In this document: piece after piece, positions 9,421 through 18,546 of the stretch
How the letters are laid out: every line of letters starts with the position of its first letter
Position numbering within the stretch: position 1 is the first letter of the stretch
From: Pararhizobium qamdonense
Lineage (GTDB): Bacteria > Pseudomonadota > Alphaproteobacteria > Rhizobiales > Rhizobiaceae
Assembly (NCBI RefSeq): GCF_029277445.1
Contig: NZ_CP119568.1
Location: 391,501-455,500 of the forward strand
Direction: 5' to 3'
DNA: 64,000 nucleotides
Translations under genes and position numbers: made by a program
Notes under the pieces: model-generated
What the model was told of the DNA's origin: nothing
The model's input: the letters and a program-made list of their open reading frames with translations, nothing else
The model's database searches: none

Positions 9421-9650
9421 TAAGAAGGAACCTTCCGCTCTTCGTCCCGGACTCTTCTTAGAATCTCCCGGTTCGGGCCTGGGTCAGTGATGGGGAGGAG
9501 GATTTCGACGTGGGAAGCCATGAACACCGAACGTCCTCGCTTGGATCAGTGGACCGTGTGAAAGCCGTAGAGCGGGGCTTGTTGTCTGGGTGGAACGACC
9601 TAAGTTCCTAGCTGAGTTGACGGCCAAACCGTCTAACGAGGGAAATGACG
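9421..9650. other. Short intergenic region before the hybrid kinase
   Basis: It contains the outer end of the decayed IS630 element and the leader of the downstream kinase. A GGAAC at 9592 is followed by GTT only after 19 bases, too long for a good EcfG match. Confidence 0.4.
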
Positions 9651-11597
9651 ATGAGTGCAGACGTGACCACGCTCCAGACCGATGGGCTGGACGGGCGCTA
9701 TCGGTTGCTGGTCGATGCCATCACCGACTACGCAATCTATATGCTCGATCCCGAGGGACACGTCAGTAGCTGGAATTCGGGTGCCAACCGCTTCAAGGGC
9801 TATACGGAAGCCGAGATCCTTGGCGAGCATTTCTCGCGGTTTTATACGCCTGAAGACCGTGAAGCCGGCATTCCACAGCGGGCGTTGTCGACTGCCGAGA
9901 ACGAAGGACGCTTCGAGGCTGAGGGCTGGCGCGTGCGAAAGGATGGCGAACGTTTCTGGGCTCATGTCGTGATCGACGCCATCCGCGATCCCGGCGGGAA
10001 GCTTATAGGATTCGCCAAGATCACCCGCGACCTGTCTGAACGTAAGATTGCCAAGGAAGTGCTCAGACGTAGCGAAGAACAGTTCCGGCTGTTGGTTCAG
10101 GGCGTCACCGACTACGCGATCTACATGCTGACAACTGAAGGTGAGGTGTCGAGTTGGAACCCCGGCGCGCAGCGCATCAAGGGATATGAGCCTAGCGAGA
10201 TCATCGGCCAACATTTCTCGCGCTTCTACACGGAGGAGGATCGTGCAGCCGAGCTGCCTCAAAAGGCGCTGGAGATCGCGGCGAAGGAAGGGCGGTTTGA
10301 GAAAGAAGGCTGGCGTGTGCGCAAGGACGGGACGCGCTTTTGGGCGAGCGTCATCATCGATGCGATCCATGGTGAAGACGGGTCCCTGATCGGCTTCGCC
10401 AAGGTGACGCGCGACGTCACCGAGAAGCGGCAAGCTCAGGAAGCCCTGGAGCGCGCACAGCAGGAACTGTTCCAGGCTCAGAAGATGGAGGCGGTCGGCC
10501 AACTGACGGGCGGGATTGCCCACGACTTCAACAATCTTTTGACTGCGGTTCTGGGAAGCCTGGAAATCGCCAAGAAGCGCGCGTTGTCGGGCCGACCCAA
10601 CGCTGACCTGATCGAGAACGCAATTCAAGGCGCAAAACGCGGCGCAGCGCTGACCCAGCGGCTGCTCGCGTTTTCGAGGAAACAGGATCTCAAGCTGGAA
10701 CGAGTCGATCTTCCAGAGCTTGTGAAGGAAATGGCGTCGCTCATCGAGCGCACCATCGGTCCTGACATCGAAATTGCCACGACGTTCCCGCTAATGATGC
10801 CACCGGTCATGTCCGACCCGAACCAGCTCGAGAGCGCGCTGCTTAACCTCGTCGTCAATGCTCGCGATGCGATGCCCCACGGTGGGAGAATATCCATCGA
10901 AGCCCGACGCAGGGTTGTCGGGTCGGGACAAGTCGAAGATCTGCCGGCAGGGGACTATATGGTGCTCTCCGTTACCGACGAGGGAGCCGGGATGGACAAT
11001 GAAACGCTGGAGAAGGCGACGACGCCCTTCTTCACCACCAAGGGTATCGGGAAGGGCACCGGCCTTGGACTGCCGATGATCCAGGGCCTCATGGCGCAGT
11101 CGGGCGGCGCCCTCGTGCTCAAGTCGCGCCAAGGGGAAGGAACGAGGGCGGAACTTTGGCTTCCGATCGCTGATCCGGATGAAAAGCAGAACCCAGCTTC
11201 TGACGTTGTTGCCGATGTGCCTCCACTCGTTGAGCGGTCGCTGACGGTGCTCGCGGTTGATGACGACGCTCTCGTTCGAATGAATACCGCGTTAATGCTT
11301 GAAGATCTCGGCCATGTTGCCATCGAAGCGCAGTCTGGCAAGGAGGCCCTTCGAATGCTTGATGAGGGAGGTCTACCGGACATCGTCATTACGGACCAAG
11401 CGATGCCAGAGATGACCGGTGTGGAGTTGATTAAGCAACTCGCTTTGCGGTATCCGCACATTCCCGTTATTCTTGCGACCGGGTACGCGGAACTGCCGAA
11501 CGGCGTGGGCGCTGGACTCCAACGACTGGCGAAACCATTCATGCAGGAGCAATTGAATGAAGCGTTGGCGCTTTGCCTCGGTCTAAGCAAGCCATAG
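9651..11597 (+). CDS. Hybrid sensor histidine kinase with tandem PAS domains and receiver
   Basis: 648 residues from ATG 9651, preferred over 9645 because GAGGGA sits seven bases upstream. Order: PAS1 (about 12-135), PAS2 (about 138-260), a coiled linker, HisKA with GGIAHDFNNLL (phospho-acceptor His about 291), HATPase_c with N and G boxes (NARDAMPHGG, GKGTGLGLPMIQG), and a C-terminal receiver with VDDDALVR and the phospho-acceptor Asp in ITDQAMPEM (about 582). No membrane segment, so it senses in the cytoplasm. The PAS domains are strikingly alike, suggesting internal duplication. No response regulator partner is adjacent; signal is unknown. Confidence 0.92.
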   Translation: MSADVTTLQTDGLDGRYRLLVDAITDYAIYMLDPEGHVSSWNSGANRFKGYTEAEILGEHFSRFYTPEDREAGIPQRALSTAENEGRFEAEGWRVRKDGERFWAHVVIDAIRDPGGKLIGFAKITRDLSERKIAKEVLRRSEEQFRLLVQGVTDYAIYMLTTEGEVSSWNPGAQRIKGYEPSEIIGQHFSRFYTEEDRAAELPQKALEIAAKEGRFEKEGWRVRKDGTRFWASVIIDAIHGEDGSLIGFAKVTRDVTEKRQAQEALERAQQELFQAQKMEAVGQLTGGIAHDFNNLLTAVLGSLEIAKKRALSGRPNADLIENAIQGAKRGAALTQRLLAFSRKQDLKLERVDLPELVKEMASLIERTIGPDIEIATTFPLMMPPVMSDPNQLESALLNLVVNARDAMPHGGRISIEARRRVVGSGQVEDLPAGDYMVLSVTDEGAGMDNETLEKATTPFFTTKGIGKGTGLGLPMIQGLMAQSGGALVLKSRQGEGTRAELWLPIADPDEKQNPASDVVADVPPLVERSLTVLAVDDDALVRMNTALMLEDLGHVAIEAQSGKEALRMLDEGGLPDIVITDQAMPEMTGVELIKQLALRYPHIPVILATGYAELPNGVGAGLQRLAKPFMQEQLNEALALCLGLSKP

Positions 11598-11896
11598 CTG
11601 GCCTTTGAGGTGGATCGTCGGAGAGACTTTCTTGGACAACCTGGTGCCAAGTTTTGTGCGTGGCGAGCTGCGGCACCGGGCGAGGCACCTGCGTTTCAGC
11701 GTAGAAAGCCATAATTGTGGAGCTAGTGCCATGAGCACGTGGAAAACAAGGTCGCTCGTTTTCGCGCCGATATGTTCGATGGCTAAGGGGTAACAAGGCA
11801 GTGTTCAGTCGGATTACTTGGCTCACTCTACCGGTTGTCACGATGGATTTCTCCGAATTTTTACAGTAAGGACTACGTCTGTCCATGGAGATATCT

Positions 11897-12898
11897 ATGC
11901 CATTCAGCGATCCCAGTCATCCACTTTGGAAGCCGGAAAACTTGCGCCGTGCCATCCACGCAGCAGGGGTTGCGCTGTGGTCTTGGAACGTTACCGATGA
12001 CCATTTTGCAATGGACGAGCATGGGTTCAAGCTATGGGGGCTCGTCAAACGCGGCGAGGTAAAATTCGAAGACCTTTCCGCCCATATCCACCCGGCCGAT
12101 CGAGATCGGGTGCGCGCGGCATTTACGGCAACACGGGGGATCGTCGGCTCCTACGAGATCGATTTCCGGATTATCGTCGCCAATGAAATACGTTGGATCT
12201 CTGCGCGAGGCATAGGCGATGATACCGCTTTGCATGAGGGGCAGATGTTTGGCGTATTCCTGGACGTCACCGGCCGCAAACAGGCTGAAGAAGGCAACGA
12301 GCTCCTCGCCGGCGAAATGAGCCACAGGGTCAAAAACCTCCTGGCCATCGCCATGGGTCTCACCAATATCACCGCGCAATCGACGACGACTGCCAAGGAG
12401 ATGGCCAAGGAGCTGACGGCTCGACTGACGGCCCTTGGAAGGGCACATGACCTCGTTCGCCCTATTCCCGGCGCGCAAGGGCACGCGACCCTGCTAGGCG
12501 ACCTTTTGTCGGTTCTGCTGGCTCCCTACGAGGATCTCGGTGCTTTCAAGGGGCGCATTCGGGTCGCGGTGCCTCGCATGGGTGTAGGGGAGGGAGCGGC
12601 GACCGCCCTGGCGCTTGTTTTCCATGAACTGGCGACAAACTCCATGAAGTATGGCGCCCTCTCCATCGATACCGGAATTTTGGACCTCTCTGGCTCGGCA
12701 GAGGGGAACAATGTGACCCTTACCTGGACAGAGCGTGGCGGCCCAGCGGTCGAATCCCCTGATGGCGCTGAGGGGTACGGTAGCAAGTTGCTCAAAAGGA
12801 GTGTGTCGGGTCAACTCGGCGGGACAATCAGCTATGACTGGTCAGAAAAAGGCGTTGTCGTTATTTTCACCCTGAGTGGAGAAAAGCTCACTAAGTGA
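11897..12898 (+). CDS. PAS-containing HWE-family sensor histidine kinase
   Basis: 333 residues from ATG 11897, which has GGAG seven bases upstream (ATG 11885 is the alternative). A single PAS fold covers about 20-125 (WSWNVTDDHF ... GVFLDVTGRKQA). The kinase part starts EMSHRVKNLLAIA with phospho-acceptor His about 143, and HELATNSMKYGALS and TWTERGG match the HWE subfamily, which in Rhizobiales often feeds the PhyR-NepR-EcfG general stress pathway. It is cytosolic. It lies about 300 bases after the hybrid kinase in the same direction but probably has its own promoter. A link to the stress regulon is inference from family and neighbourhood. Confidence 0.88.
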   Translation: MPFSDPSHPLWKPENLRRAIHAAGVALWSWNVTDDHFAMDEHGFKLWGLVKRGEVKFEDLSAHIHPADRDRVRAAFTATRGIVGSYEIDFRIIVANEIRWISARGIGDDTALHEGQMFGVFLDVTGRKQAEEGNELLAGEMSHRVKNLLAIAMGLTNITAQSTTTAKEMAKELTARLTALGRAHDLVRPIPGAQGHATLLGDLLSVLLAPYEDLGAFKGRIRVAVPRMGVGEGAATALALVFHELATNSMKYGALSIDTGILDLSGSAEGNNVTLTWTERGGPAVESPDGAEGYGSKLLKRSVSGQLGGTISYDWSEKGVVVIFTLSGEKLTK

Positions 12899-13011
12899 CG
12901 GAGCCTGTCTCTCGTTTGGAGAATGCTCTCTGCCTGACAAGCAACCTTGCAACCGGTCGCACCCCCTCCGGTTAGCTAGGACTTTCATCGCCCGAGTGCC
13001 GCTTGCTTTTC

Positions 13012-13665
13012 CTATTTAATCGTCTGCCCGGTGCTCTTCCAATCTGCGACAAAGCTTTTGAGCCCCTTGTCCGTCAATGGGTGCTTAACGAGGGCCTTTA
13101 AGGTCGCTGCAGGTACCGTTACGACGTCTGCGCCCACAAGCGCCGCCTCACGTACATGATTACCAGTTCGGATGGACGCCGCCAAAATCTGGGTCTCGAA
13201 GGAATAATTGTCATAGATGCGACGGATATCGGCAATGAGGTCCATGCCGTTAATGTTGGTATCATCAAGACGACCGACGAACGGCGAGATATAAGTAGCG
13301 CTAGCTTTGGCCGCAAGTATTGCCTGGTTGGCAGAAAAGCAGAGAGTGACATTCGTTTTCAAACCCTGCTCCGTAAACCGCTTGCAAGCCTTTAGGCCGG
13401 GGAGTGTCAGAGGGAGCTTGATGACAATATTGGGAGCGATGTCGGAAAGAATTTTCCCCTCTCGCATCATGTCGTCCAACTCCAGGGATGCGACCTCTCC
13501 GGAAACCGGCCCGTCGGTCACCTCACAAATTTCCTCCAGTAGCTCTTTGATTGGACGGTCCGCTTTGAGCACCAGAGATGGATTGGTTGTGACCCCATCA
13601 ATCAAGCCCGCTTCCTGGAGTTCACGGATCTCGCCAATATTGCCGGTATCGACGAAAAATTTCAT
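13012..13665 (-). CDS. tal: Transaldolase / fructose-6-phosphate aldolase-like
   Basis: 217 residues from ATG 13665 (MKFFVDTGN), the canonical start of the short TalC-type transaldolases. The Schiff-base lysine is in NIVIKLPLT (about residue 83), preceded by GVTTNPSLV and followed by [12 protein letters not shown] and the phosphate-binding [10 protein letters not shown]. It transfers dihydroxyacetone units in the non-oxidative pentose phosphate pathway. The extra upstream 23 codons of the open frame look spurious. An EcfG-type promoter with 16-base spacing lies at 13734-13757, so this copy is probably a stress-induced paralogue rather than the housekeeping enzyme. Confidence 0.93.
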   Translation of the reverse strand: MKFFVDTGNIGEIRELQEAGLIDGVTTNPSLVLKADRPIKELLEEICEVTDGPVSGEVASLELDDMMREGKILSDIAPNIVIKLPLTLPGLKACKRFTEQGLKTNVTLCFSANQAILAAKASATYISPFVGRLDDTNINGMDLIADIRRIYDNYSFETQILAASIRTGNHVREAALVGADVVTVPAATLKALVKHPLTDKGLKSFVADWKSTGQTIK

Positions 13666-13733
13666 GAATGCCTCGCTTAGAACAGCGATATCGCACGTTT
13701 GAGAACGCTTAACGACCGGTATTCTGTCTCTCA

Positions 13734-13757
13734 AACAGTGAGCAGCCGGTTAGTTCC
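13734..13757 (-). promoter_or_regulatory. EcfG/RpoE2-type promoter for transaldolase
   Basis: On the minus strand, GGAAC (13757-13753), 16 bases, GTT (13736-13734). It lies about 70 bases before the start and is divergent from the promoter at 13776-13800. Confidence 0.62.
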
Positions 13758-13775
13758 ATATTGACTAATCTCCAG

Positions 13776-13800
13776 GGAACAATGCTGATCCAATCAAGTT
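13776..13800 (+). promoter_or_regulatory. EcfG/RpoE2-type promoter for DUF982 gene
   Basis: GGAAC (13776-13780), 17 bases, GTT (13798-13800), about 37 bases before the proposed TTG start at 13838. It forms a divergent pair with the transaldolase promoter. Confidence 0.68.
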
Positions 13801-13837
13801 ATGCTGCATTGCACAAATTCCATTGCGGGGTTTTAGG

Positions 13838-14077
13838 TTGGCCGAAATCTTCTGGGAAAAGCCCTTACTTGTGGTCTCGCATGATGGCGGCCAGCTTGTT
13901 ATTTTAGGACCATCGGAGGCGCTAAGAAACCTTGATACCTGGATTTCTCGCGAGGGTTGGTTTTTTGAGCGTGCGAAAGACAAATGTCACGCTGCGCTCG
14001 AAATGGGCTTGTCGCCTAAGGATGCGCGCAGAGCATTTGTAGCCGCCGCGCCCGACATGAACATTCCGTTTGCCTGA
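13838..14077 (+). CDS. DUF982 small protein, copy 1
   Basis: 79 residues if started at TTG 13838, where GGGG lies seven bases upstream; TTG 13823 would add five residues. The DUF982 pattern is present: an aromatic-Pro start (FWEKPLLVV), GPSEALRNLDTW, then GWFFERAKDKCHAAL and DARRAFVAAAPDMNI. The family is almost confined to Rhizobiales and has no known function. Two relatives lie at 30865-31143 and 31190-31433. It is preceded by its own EcfG-type promoter. Confidence 0.8.
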   Translation: MAEIFWEKPLLVVSHDGGQLVILGPSEALRNLDTWISREGWFFERAKDKCHAALEMGLSPKDARRAFVAAAPDMNIPFA

Positions 14078-14083
14078 TTCTGT

Positions 14084-14108
14084 GGAACTTAAGTGCTGAG
14101 CCGTGGTT
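14084..14108 (+). promoter_or_regulatory. EcfG/RpoE2-type promoter for DUF4142 gene
   Basis: GGAAC (14084-14088), 17 bases, GTT (14106-14108), leaving about 20 bases to the ATG at 14129. It starts directly after the DUF982 stop codon. Confidence 0.7.
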
Positions 14109-14128
14109 TAACGACAAGAGTACCAATC

Positions 14129-14641
14129 ATGAACCAGATTTTTTCCAAATTGACCGTCACGGCCATAATAGCAATGGATATAACTATTCTTCCAGGGATA
14201 TCCCTCGCTCACGGGGATACCCCAGCCCCTCAAGGTTTTGCCGAAAAAGCAGCTATTTCACACACGTTTGAGATCGAAGCCGCAAAGTTGGTTCTTGACC
14301 GTGGGAAAGACCCGGCCGCCAAGAGTTTCGCAGCCGATATGATTTCGGACCATGAACAGGCAGGAGTAGGCTGGCAAACGCTGCAGGCGAAGAGCATGTG
14401 CAGCTTCCAGCGGGCCTCGACGACGAACACCGTGGAAAGTGAAGCGCTGAAGTCTTCTTCCGATCAGGATTTCGATCGGGCCTATCTTTCAACTCAGATA
14501 TCTGCTCACGAAGAAGCGGTCAGTCTGTTTGAACATTATGCCAAAAACAGCTCTGGCGGCCCGCTAAAAAGCCTTGCTGAAAAAACGCTGGGCACGTTAC
14601 GCACCCACACTGTACGAATCCATGGGTTGACCAAGGAATAG
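14129..14641 (+). CDS. DUF4142 periplasmic stress protein, copy 1
   Basis: 170 residues from ATG 14129. A signal peptide (basic start, hydrophobic core TVTAIIAMDITILPGI, cleavage near ISLAHG) is followed by the helical DUF4142 domain, related to the ferritin-like fold, with FEIEAAKLVLDRGKDP, a His-containing DHEQ turn and ISAHEEAVSLFEHYA. The family is common among stress-induced exported proteins. A second copy at 19202-19699 is frameshifted. The EcfG promoter lies just upstream. Confidence 0.85.
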   Translation: MNQIFSKLTVTAIIAMDITILPGISLAHGDTPAPQGFAEKAAISHTFEIEAAKLVLDRGKDPAAKSFAADMISDHEQAGVGWQTLQAKSMCSFQRASTTNTVESEALKSSSDQDFDRAYLSTQISAHEEAVSLFEHYAKNSSGGPLKSLAEKTLGTLRTHTVRIHGLTKE

Positions 14642-15142
14642 ACCTTAAAGACAGTCCGTCAGAGTTATCCGTTGAACTCTCCGTCGCCAGCATCCCGCTC
14701 CTCGTAATTTAGAGTCCACTCCTTGCTGACGGGCTTTTTTCCAGGCGGCGCTTTGTGGGCGGTGGCATCGTCCGATTCAGTCATAATACGGGGCTAGGCG
14801 CTGACGACTCCGTTGTTGTCGCTGTGCTTAAGTCCTCGTGCATATTGTCCCTTGCGTCGTCGTGGATCGCCTTGACGGTAGACTTACCTTTTTTAGACTC
14901 TACCATCACTTTTTTCCATTAGCAGCTTTGAGCACTCTTCAACTTCCCGCTCAGTCAGTCGTTCGCTCCGACGACCGAAAAGAGGGAGACTTGTCGCCGC
15001 TCATAGCTCTGTCACTCGCGCGATTAACATTTGTAGTATCAAAGTTCGCGAATACCCTGTCTAAGGGGCTATCAGCGCATCCCTTTGGCCAGCTTCTGAC
15101 AGAGAGACTTCGTGCTCCCGGCAGAACACGGAGTTGCCCTGT
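14642..15142. other. Intergenic, no recognised gene
   Basis: About 500 bases without a convincing coding frame. A degenerate small coding stretch on the minus strand near 14695-14785 is possible, but nothing is recognisable. Confidence 0.4.
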
Positions 15143-15373
15143 ATGGCTCGGTATTTTTTTCACGTCTTGAATGGCAAAATGTCTATCGATGATATCGGTG
15201 TCGATTATCCCGATATGGACACGATGCGGCGTGAGTCTATGCGCGCAGCCGGCCAGATGCTGAGCGACGGCGAACAAGTCTGGGCGGGCAAGGCATGGCA
15301 GATGATGGTAGCCGACGAGAAAGGGACTATCGTCTACGGCCTTTCCTTTTCGGTGGACCGGCACGGTTTGTAA
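15143..15373 (+). CDS. DUF6894 small protein, copy 1
   Basis: 76 residues from ATG 15143 (MARYFFHVLNG), the hallmark N-terminus of DUF6894. It continues IDDIGVDYPDMDTMRRESMRAAGQML and a C-terminal strand region WQMMVADEKGTIVYGLSFSV. Rhizobial genomes carry many copies; function is unknown. Related genes are at 48934-49173 and, frameshifted, 47023-47252. No EcfG-type motif was found in front of this copy. Confidence 0.85.
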   Translation: MARYFFHVLNGKMSIDDIGVDYPDMDTMRRESMRAAGQMLSDGEQVWAGKAWQMMVADEKGTIVYGLSFSVDRHGL

Positions 15374-15397
15374 TCGGGGCAGGCCGATAGGAGTGGT

Positions 15398-16135
15398 CTA
15401 CGCAGCACCATGCTTGCCCCATCGCAAATGAAGATAAGCCGGATCAAAATCAGCATACTCTTTGAGACGGGCAACGTTTGGAATCATCAACCGCTCGTTC
15501 TGTCGTGTCACAAGCCCGGTTTCGCGCAGTTCCTTAAGGCTTCGATTAACATGAACGGTCGAAAGCGCCATCGTGTCACCAATTTCGGCTTGGGTTATGG
15601 GCAATTCAAACGAACCGTTCTCGGTCATACCTACAACCTCTAGCCGCACATGAAGTTCGCAGAACAGATGCGCAATGCGCTGGGCCGCCGACCGCTGTCC
15701 GATGTTGACAAGCCATTCCCGCAGGGTTGCTTCATCCACCAGGGAACACATCCATAATGCCCGCGCCATCGACGGTCGGCGCTCTGTTATCTCGATGATA
15801 GTGCTGGGAGAAATTTCGACCACACGGCACGGGGTCAAGGTTGCGATGCTGTGATCCATTTTACGAAGAATCGCCACATGCACGTCGCAGAAATCGCCCG
15901 GTATCAAATACGCGAAAATCTGACGCCTGCCCTTTGATGTCAGCTTGTAGCGCATTGCAAAGCCATCCAAAATCAAGTGCACGTTTTCTGGATTATCGCC
16001 TTCCCGTATCAGATCCTGATCCGCACCAACTTCCTTCACTCGGCTTGTAATCGAAAGCAGCCACTCACGATCGTCCTCGTGCAAAGGCCCAAAACTTTCA
16101 AGTTTCCGAATAAATGGATTGGGCACCTTGTGCAT
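15398..16135 (-). CDS. Crp/Fnr-family transcriptional regulator, copy 1
   Basis: 245 residues from MHKVPNPFIRKLESFGPL (start 16135). An N-terminal cyclic-nucleotide-binding-like beta-barrel (about 20-130: IREGDNPENVHLILDG, RRQIFAYLIPGDFCDVHV) is followed by a C-terminal winged helix (about 150-225) with the recognition-helix region ITQAEIGDTMALSTVHVNRSLKEL. It lacks the Cys cluster of oxygen-sensing Fnr. This subtype is abundant in Rhizobiales and its ligand is unknown. It is convergent with the DUF6894 gene. Confidence 0.9.
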   Translation of the reverse strand: MHKVPNPFIRKLESFGPLHEDDREWLLSITSRVKEVGADQDLIREGDNPENVHLILDGFAMRYKLTSKGRRQIFAYLIPGDFCDVHVAILRKMDHSIATLTPCRVVEISPSTIIEITERRPSMARALWMCSLVDEATLREWLVNIGQRSAAQRIAHLFCELHVRLEVVGMTENGSFELPITQAEIGDTMALSTVHVNRSLKELRETGLVTRQNERLMIPNVARLKEYADFDPAYLHLRWGKHGAA

Positions 16136-16382
16136 CTCCTGTTTGCCGCTGACGACCACAACAGACGATCATCGCCCGGCACATTCAGCAGCAAACAATT
16201 TTTCCCAATATTACCTATGTTAATGCACCACATCGAAAACTGGGTTTTTTTAACCTATTGTCCTCGAAAATGCTGACGCTCCACAGAGGCCTCAAGCATT
16301 GGTTTCGGCAATTCGCCCCTGAAATGTATCGCCAGATGGTCGCGATGTAGGGTGATACGAACCGCCTCTGAGAGGAATGTGC

Positions 16383-16589
16383 GTGAAGCAAAGGCTTTTG
16401 AGCGGGGCGGAGCAGGCGCTGTATCGGCGCCGCATGTTGACGGAATTCCAAAAGGGTACCCCACCCGCTGAAACGCTCGCAATAATCACCCAGATGCGAG
16501 ATGCTCAGCTTGCGGCTGACGATACACCTCCCACAGATCACCACACAGTAATGGAAATTGAGCCAGAAAAAAAGAAGCCGGCGGTGTGA
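16383..16589 (+). CDS. Hypothetical small protein
   Basis: 68 residues from GTG 16383, chosen because AGAGGA (16371-16376) is at proper distance, whereas ATG 16377 abuts it. The sequence is charged and probably helical (LLSGAEQALYRRRMLTEF ... IITQMRDAQLAADD) with a lysine-rich end. No family is recognised. Confidence 0.5.
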   Translation: MKQRLLSGAEQALYRRRMLTEFQKGTPPAETLAIITQMRDAQLAADDTPPTDHHTVMEIEPEKKKPAV

Positions 16590-16976
16590 TAGCTCGTGGA
16601 TTTATTAGTTTAGGCGCTTGCTTAACAGAGCGGTTTAAGCAGCATTCTGGCCGACCTTGATTGCGTCACCTTTCGAGTGGGTGATCGCTATTTTAATAAG
16701 ATAGATCAACAGAAGATCACCCTCTCGGATGTTGCCAGTTTAGCGGCATGAAGCAGGTCGGTTGTATATGACGGTTTTGGTATGAGTTTCCTCCGGTTCG
16801 TGTCACGACAAAATATCAGATGTACTACGACGAGGCACTGCGACTTATGGTAGGATATAATTTACACCTCATTACTTTAAAACGAACAATCTTGACAACA
16901 GGACCTCACCTGTTCGCTGCAGTAACATCCGCTACGGTTTAAACCGGCGTACCCATTGAGTTACCAAGGAAGTGCA
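16590..16976. other. Leader region of second Crp/Fnr gene
   Basis: It is AT-rich toward 16860 and contains the inverted repeat AACAGG (16897-16902), six bases, CCTGTT (16909-16914), a possible operator overlapping a TTGACA-like element at 16892-16897. No gene was seen. Confidence 0.4.
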
Positions 16977-17756
16977 ATGTCGGTCTCCAACCCAATGAGA
17001 ACTCGCAATCTTTTGCTAGCATCCTTGTCAGAACGGTCCTGGCAGCGCATCAATTTGCTTCTGATCCCCGTTTTGTTGCCAAAAGATTTCCTGATCGCGT
17101 TAAAAAAAGAGCAGGTCGAGTATGTATATTTTCCAGAATCTGGCGTCGGCTCCGTAACGCTGGAAACTGACGGTGTCGTGGCTGAGGCTGGGGTGTTTGG
17201 CCGGGATGGTTTCTCACCCACCGTGGCAGCGGTTGGTGGAGATGTCAGTATGCACGACATCGTCGTGCAAATACCGGGTGACGGCCACAGGATTGATCGG
17301 GAAGCCCTGACAGAATTGCTCGACCAGGACAGAGAGCTAGAAAGAGTGCTCACGCGATTTGCGCATAATTTCGCAACGCAGGTCTCCTACACGGCCCTTT
17401 CTAACGCTGCCAACAAAATCGACGTCAGGTTGGCGCGGTGGCTGTTGATGTGCCACGACCGTGTCGATGGTAATGGGTTCCACCTGACGCATGAGTATCT
17501 GGCTGTGATGCTCGCGGTACGGCGGCCAAGCGTGACGGATGCGCTTCATATCCTTGAGGGAAATGGATTCATCCATTCTACGCGCAATCACATCCACATC
17601 GTTGATCGCGAAGGGCTTGAGGCGTTCGCAGGCGCTTCCTATGGGAGCCCTGAACAAGAGTATCGCACGCTGATGGGCACAGACACGCAGGGCAATTCGG
17701 GCAAGGTGAAAGACGGACGAGAACAGCACCTAAGCGGCGCCAGTTCAAAAGCGTAG
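16977..17756 (+). CDS. Crp/Fnr-family transcriptional regulator, copy 2
   Basis: 259 residues from ATG 16977, with AAGGAAG just upstream. The sensor barrel includes VYFPESGVGSVTLETDG and GVFGRDGFSPTVAAVGG, typical of a large rhizobial Crp/Fnr subgroup. The long dimerisation helix contains ARWLLMCHDRV, and the winged helix contains LAVMLAVRRPSVTDALHIL. The last 30 residues are a hydrophilic extension. Distinct from copy 1 in the sensor part. The ligand is unknown. Confidence 0.9.
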   Translation: MSVSNPMRTRNLLLASLSERSWQRINLLLIPVLLPKDFLIALKKEQVEYVYFPESGVGSVTLETDGVVAEAGVFGRDGFSPTVAAVGGDVSMHDIVVQIPGDGHRIDREALTELLDQDRELERVLTRFAHNFATQVSYTALSNAANKIDVRLARWLLMCHDRVDGNGFHLTHEYLAVMLAVRRPSVTDALHILEGNGFIHSTRNHIHIVDREGLEAFAGASYGSPEQEYRTLMGTDTQGNSGKVKDGREQHLSGASSKA

Positions 17757-17904
17757 ATAGTCACTTTTTCAGCCATCTAGCCGAGCAGCGATCTTGGTAA
17801 GCAATCGTACAGAGTGCGGTCATTTAACATAGGTTATATCGACATCCCGGTTTCAGCCCATACTGAGGCTACCAGTCCCACTGAGCATACCTGGCTGAGA
17901 CTGT

Positions 17905-18546
17905 TTGAGAGAGACGTGCGCTCTTGCCCAATTGCGGAGCAAAGCTGTGTGTCTCCTTGATCTTCTATACCTAGACGAAACTCAAGCTGACTCAGTTGTT
18001 TTTGCAGTCCGGCAATGGTGTGCGGCGCACGATCGGACTATGGGTGATGACGCTGGCAAAATGGCCGCGTCTGTAGCGGTCAGGTTGGTAAAGGGGAACG
18101 CGAGCGGCGGTCCAGATCTGCTACATGCCATTTCCCAGGAAATGGCCGCTCTAAACAAGCCTATTGACGTCCAGGCTGTTTTAGTCCTTGAGGATGAGCC
18201 CCTTATCCAGCTCGATATTGAGCACATTCTCAGAAAAGCAGGCTATACCGTCAAAGCATGTTCATCCCGCAACGAAGCCAGTGACTGGCTGGCGTCCAGA
18301 ACGCCAATGGCAGCTGTTTTAGACTTTCGGCTCCGAGACGGAGACTGCACCACAGTCGCAAACATGCTGCAGTCGCGCGGTGTCCCGATCATTTTCTGCT
18401 CAGCATCCCATCCAAGCGATCTTCCCTCAGGATTTCAAGCCGCCGCCTGGCTGCATAAGCCATTCGACGATACGCAACTAACATCCATCATTCATCAGGC
18501 CGTGGAGATGCGAGAGTTTCATCAGCGGTTGGAGGCAGAGGCATGA
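17905..18546 (+). CDS. Response regulator receiver protein with N-terminal extension
   Basis: 213 residues if started at TTG 17905; the true start is uncertain. Residues 1-88 have no recognised domain. Residues about 90-205 form a receiver domain: VLVLEDEPL (acidic pocket), phospho-acceptor Asp about 140 in AVLDFRLRDG, the Ser/Thr switch in IIFCSAS, and conserved Lys in WLHKPF. No output domain follows. It is followed with ATGA overlap by a small basic protein, an arrangement repeated at 46330-46895. Confidence 0.82.
   Translation: MRETCALAQLRSKAVCLLDLLYLDETQADSVVFAVRQWCAAHDRTMGDDAGKMAASVAVRLVKGNASGGPDLLHAISQEMAALNKPIDVQAVLVLEDEPLIQLDIEHILRKAGYTVKACSSRNEASDWLASRTPMAAVLDFRLRDGDCTTVANMLQSRGVPIIFCSASHPSDLPSGFQAAAWLHKPFDDTQLTSIIHQAVEMREFHQRLEAEA

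Noticed and set aside
9592..9619. GGAAC followed by GTT upstream of the hybrid kinase
   Set aside because: The gap is 19 bases, outside the 16-18 range that fits the other promoters here.
12951..12973. AACCGG/CCGGTT hairpin between the HWE kinase and transaldolase genes
   Set aside because: The 6-bp stem is short and no T run follows on either strand, so a terminator is not supported.
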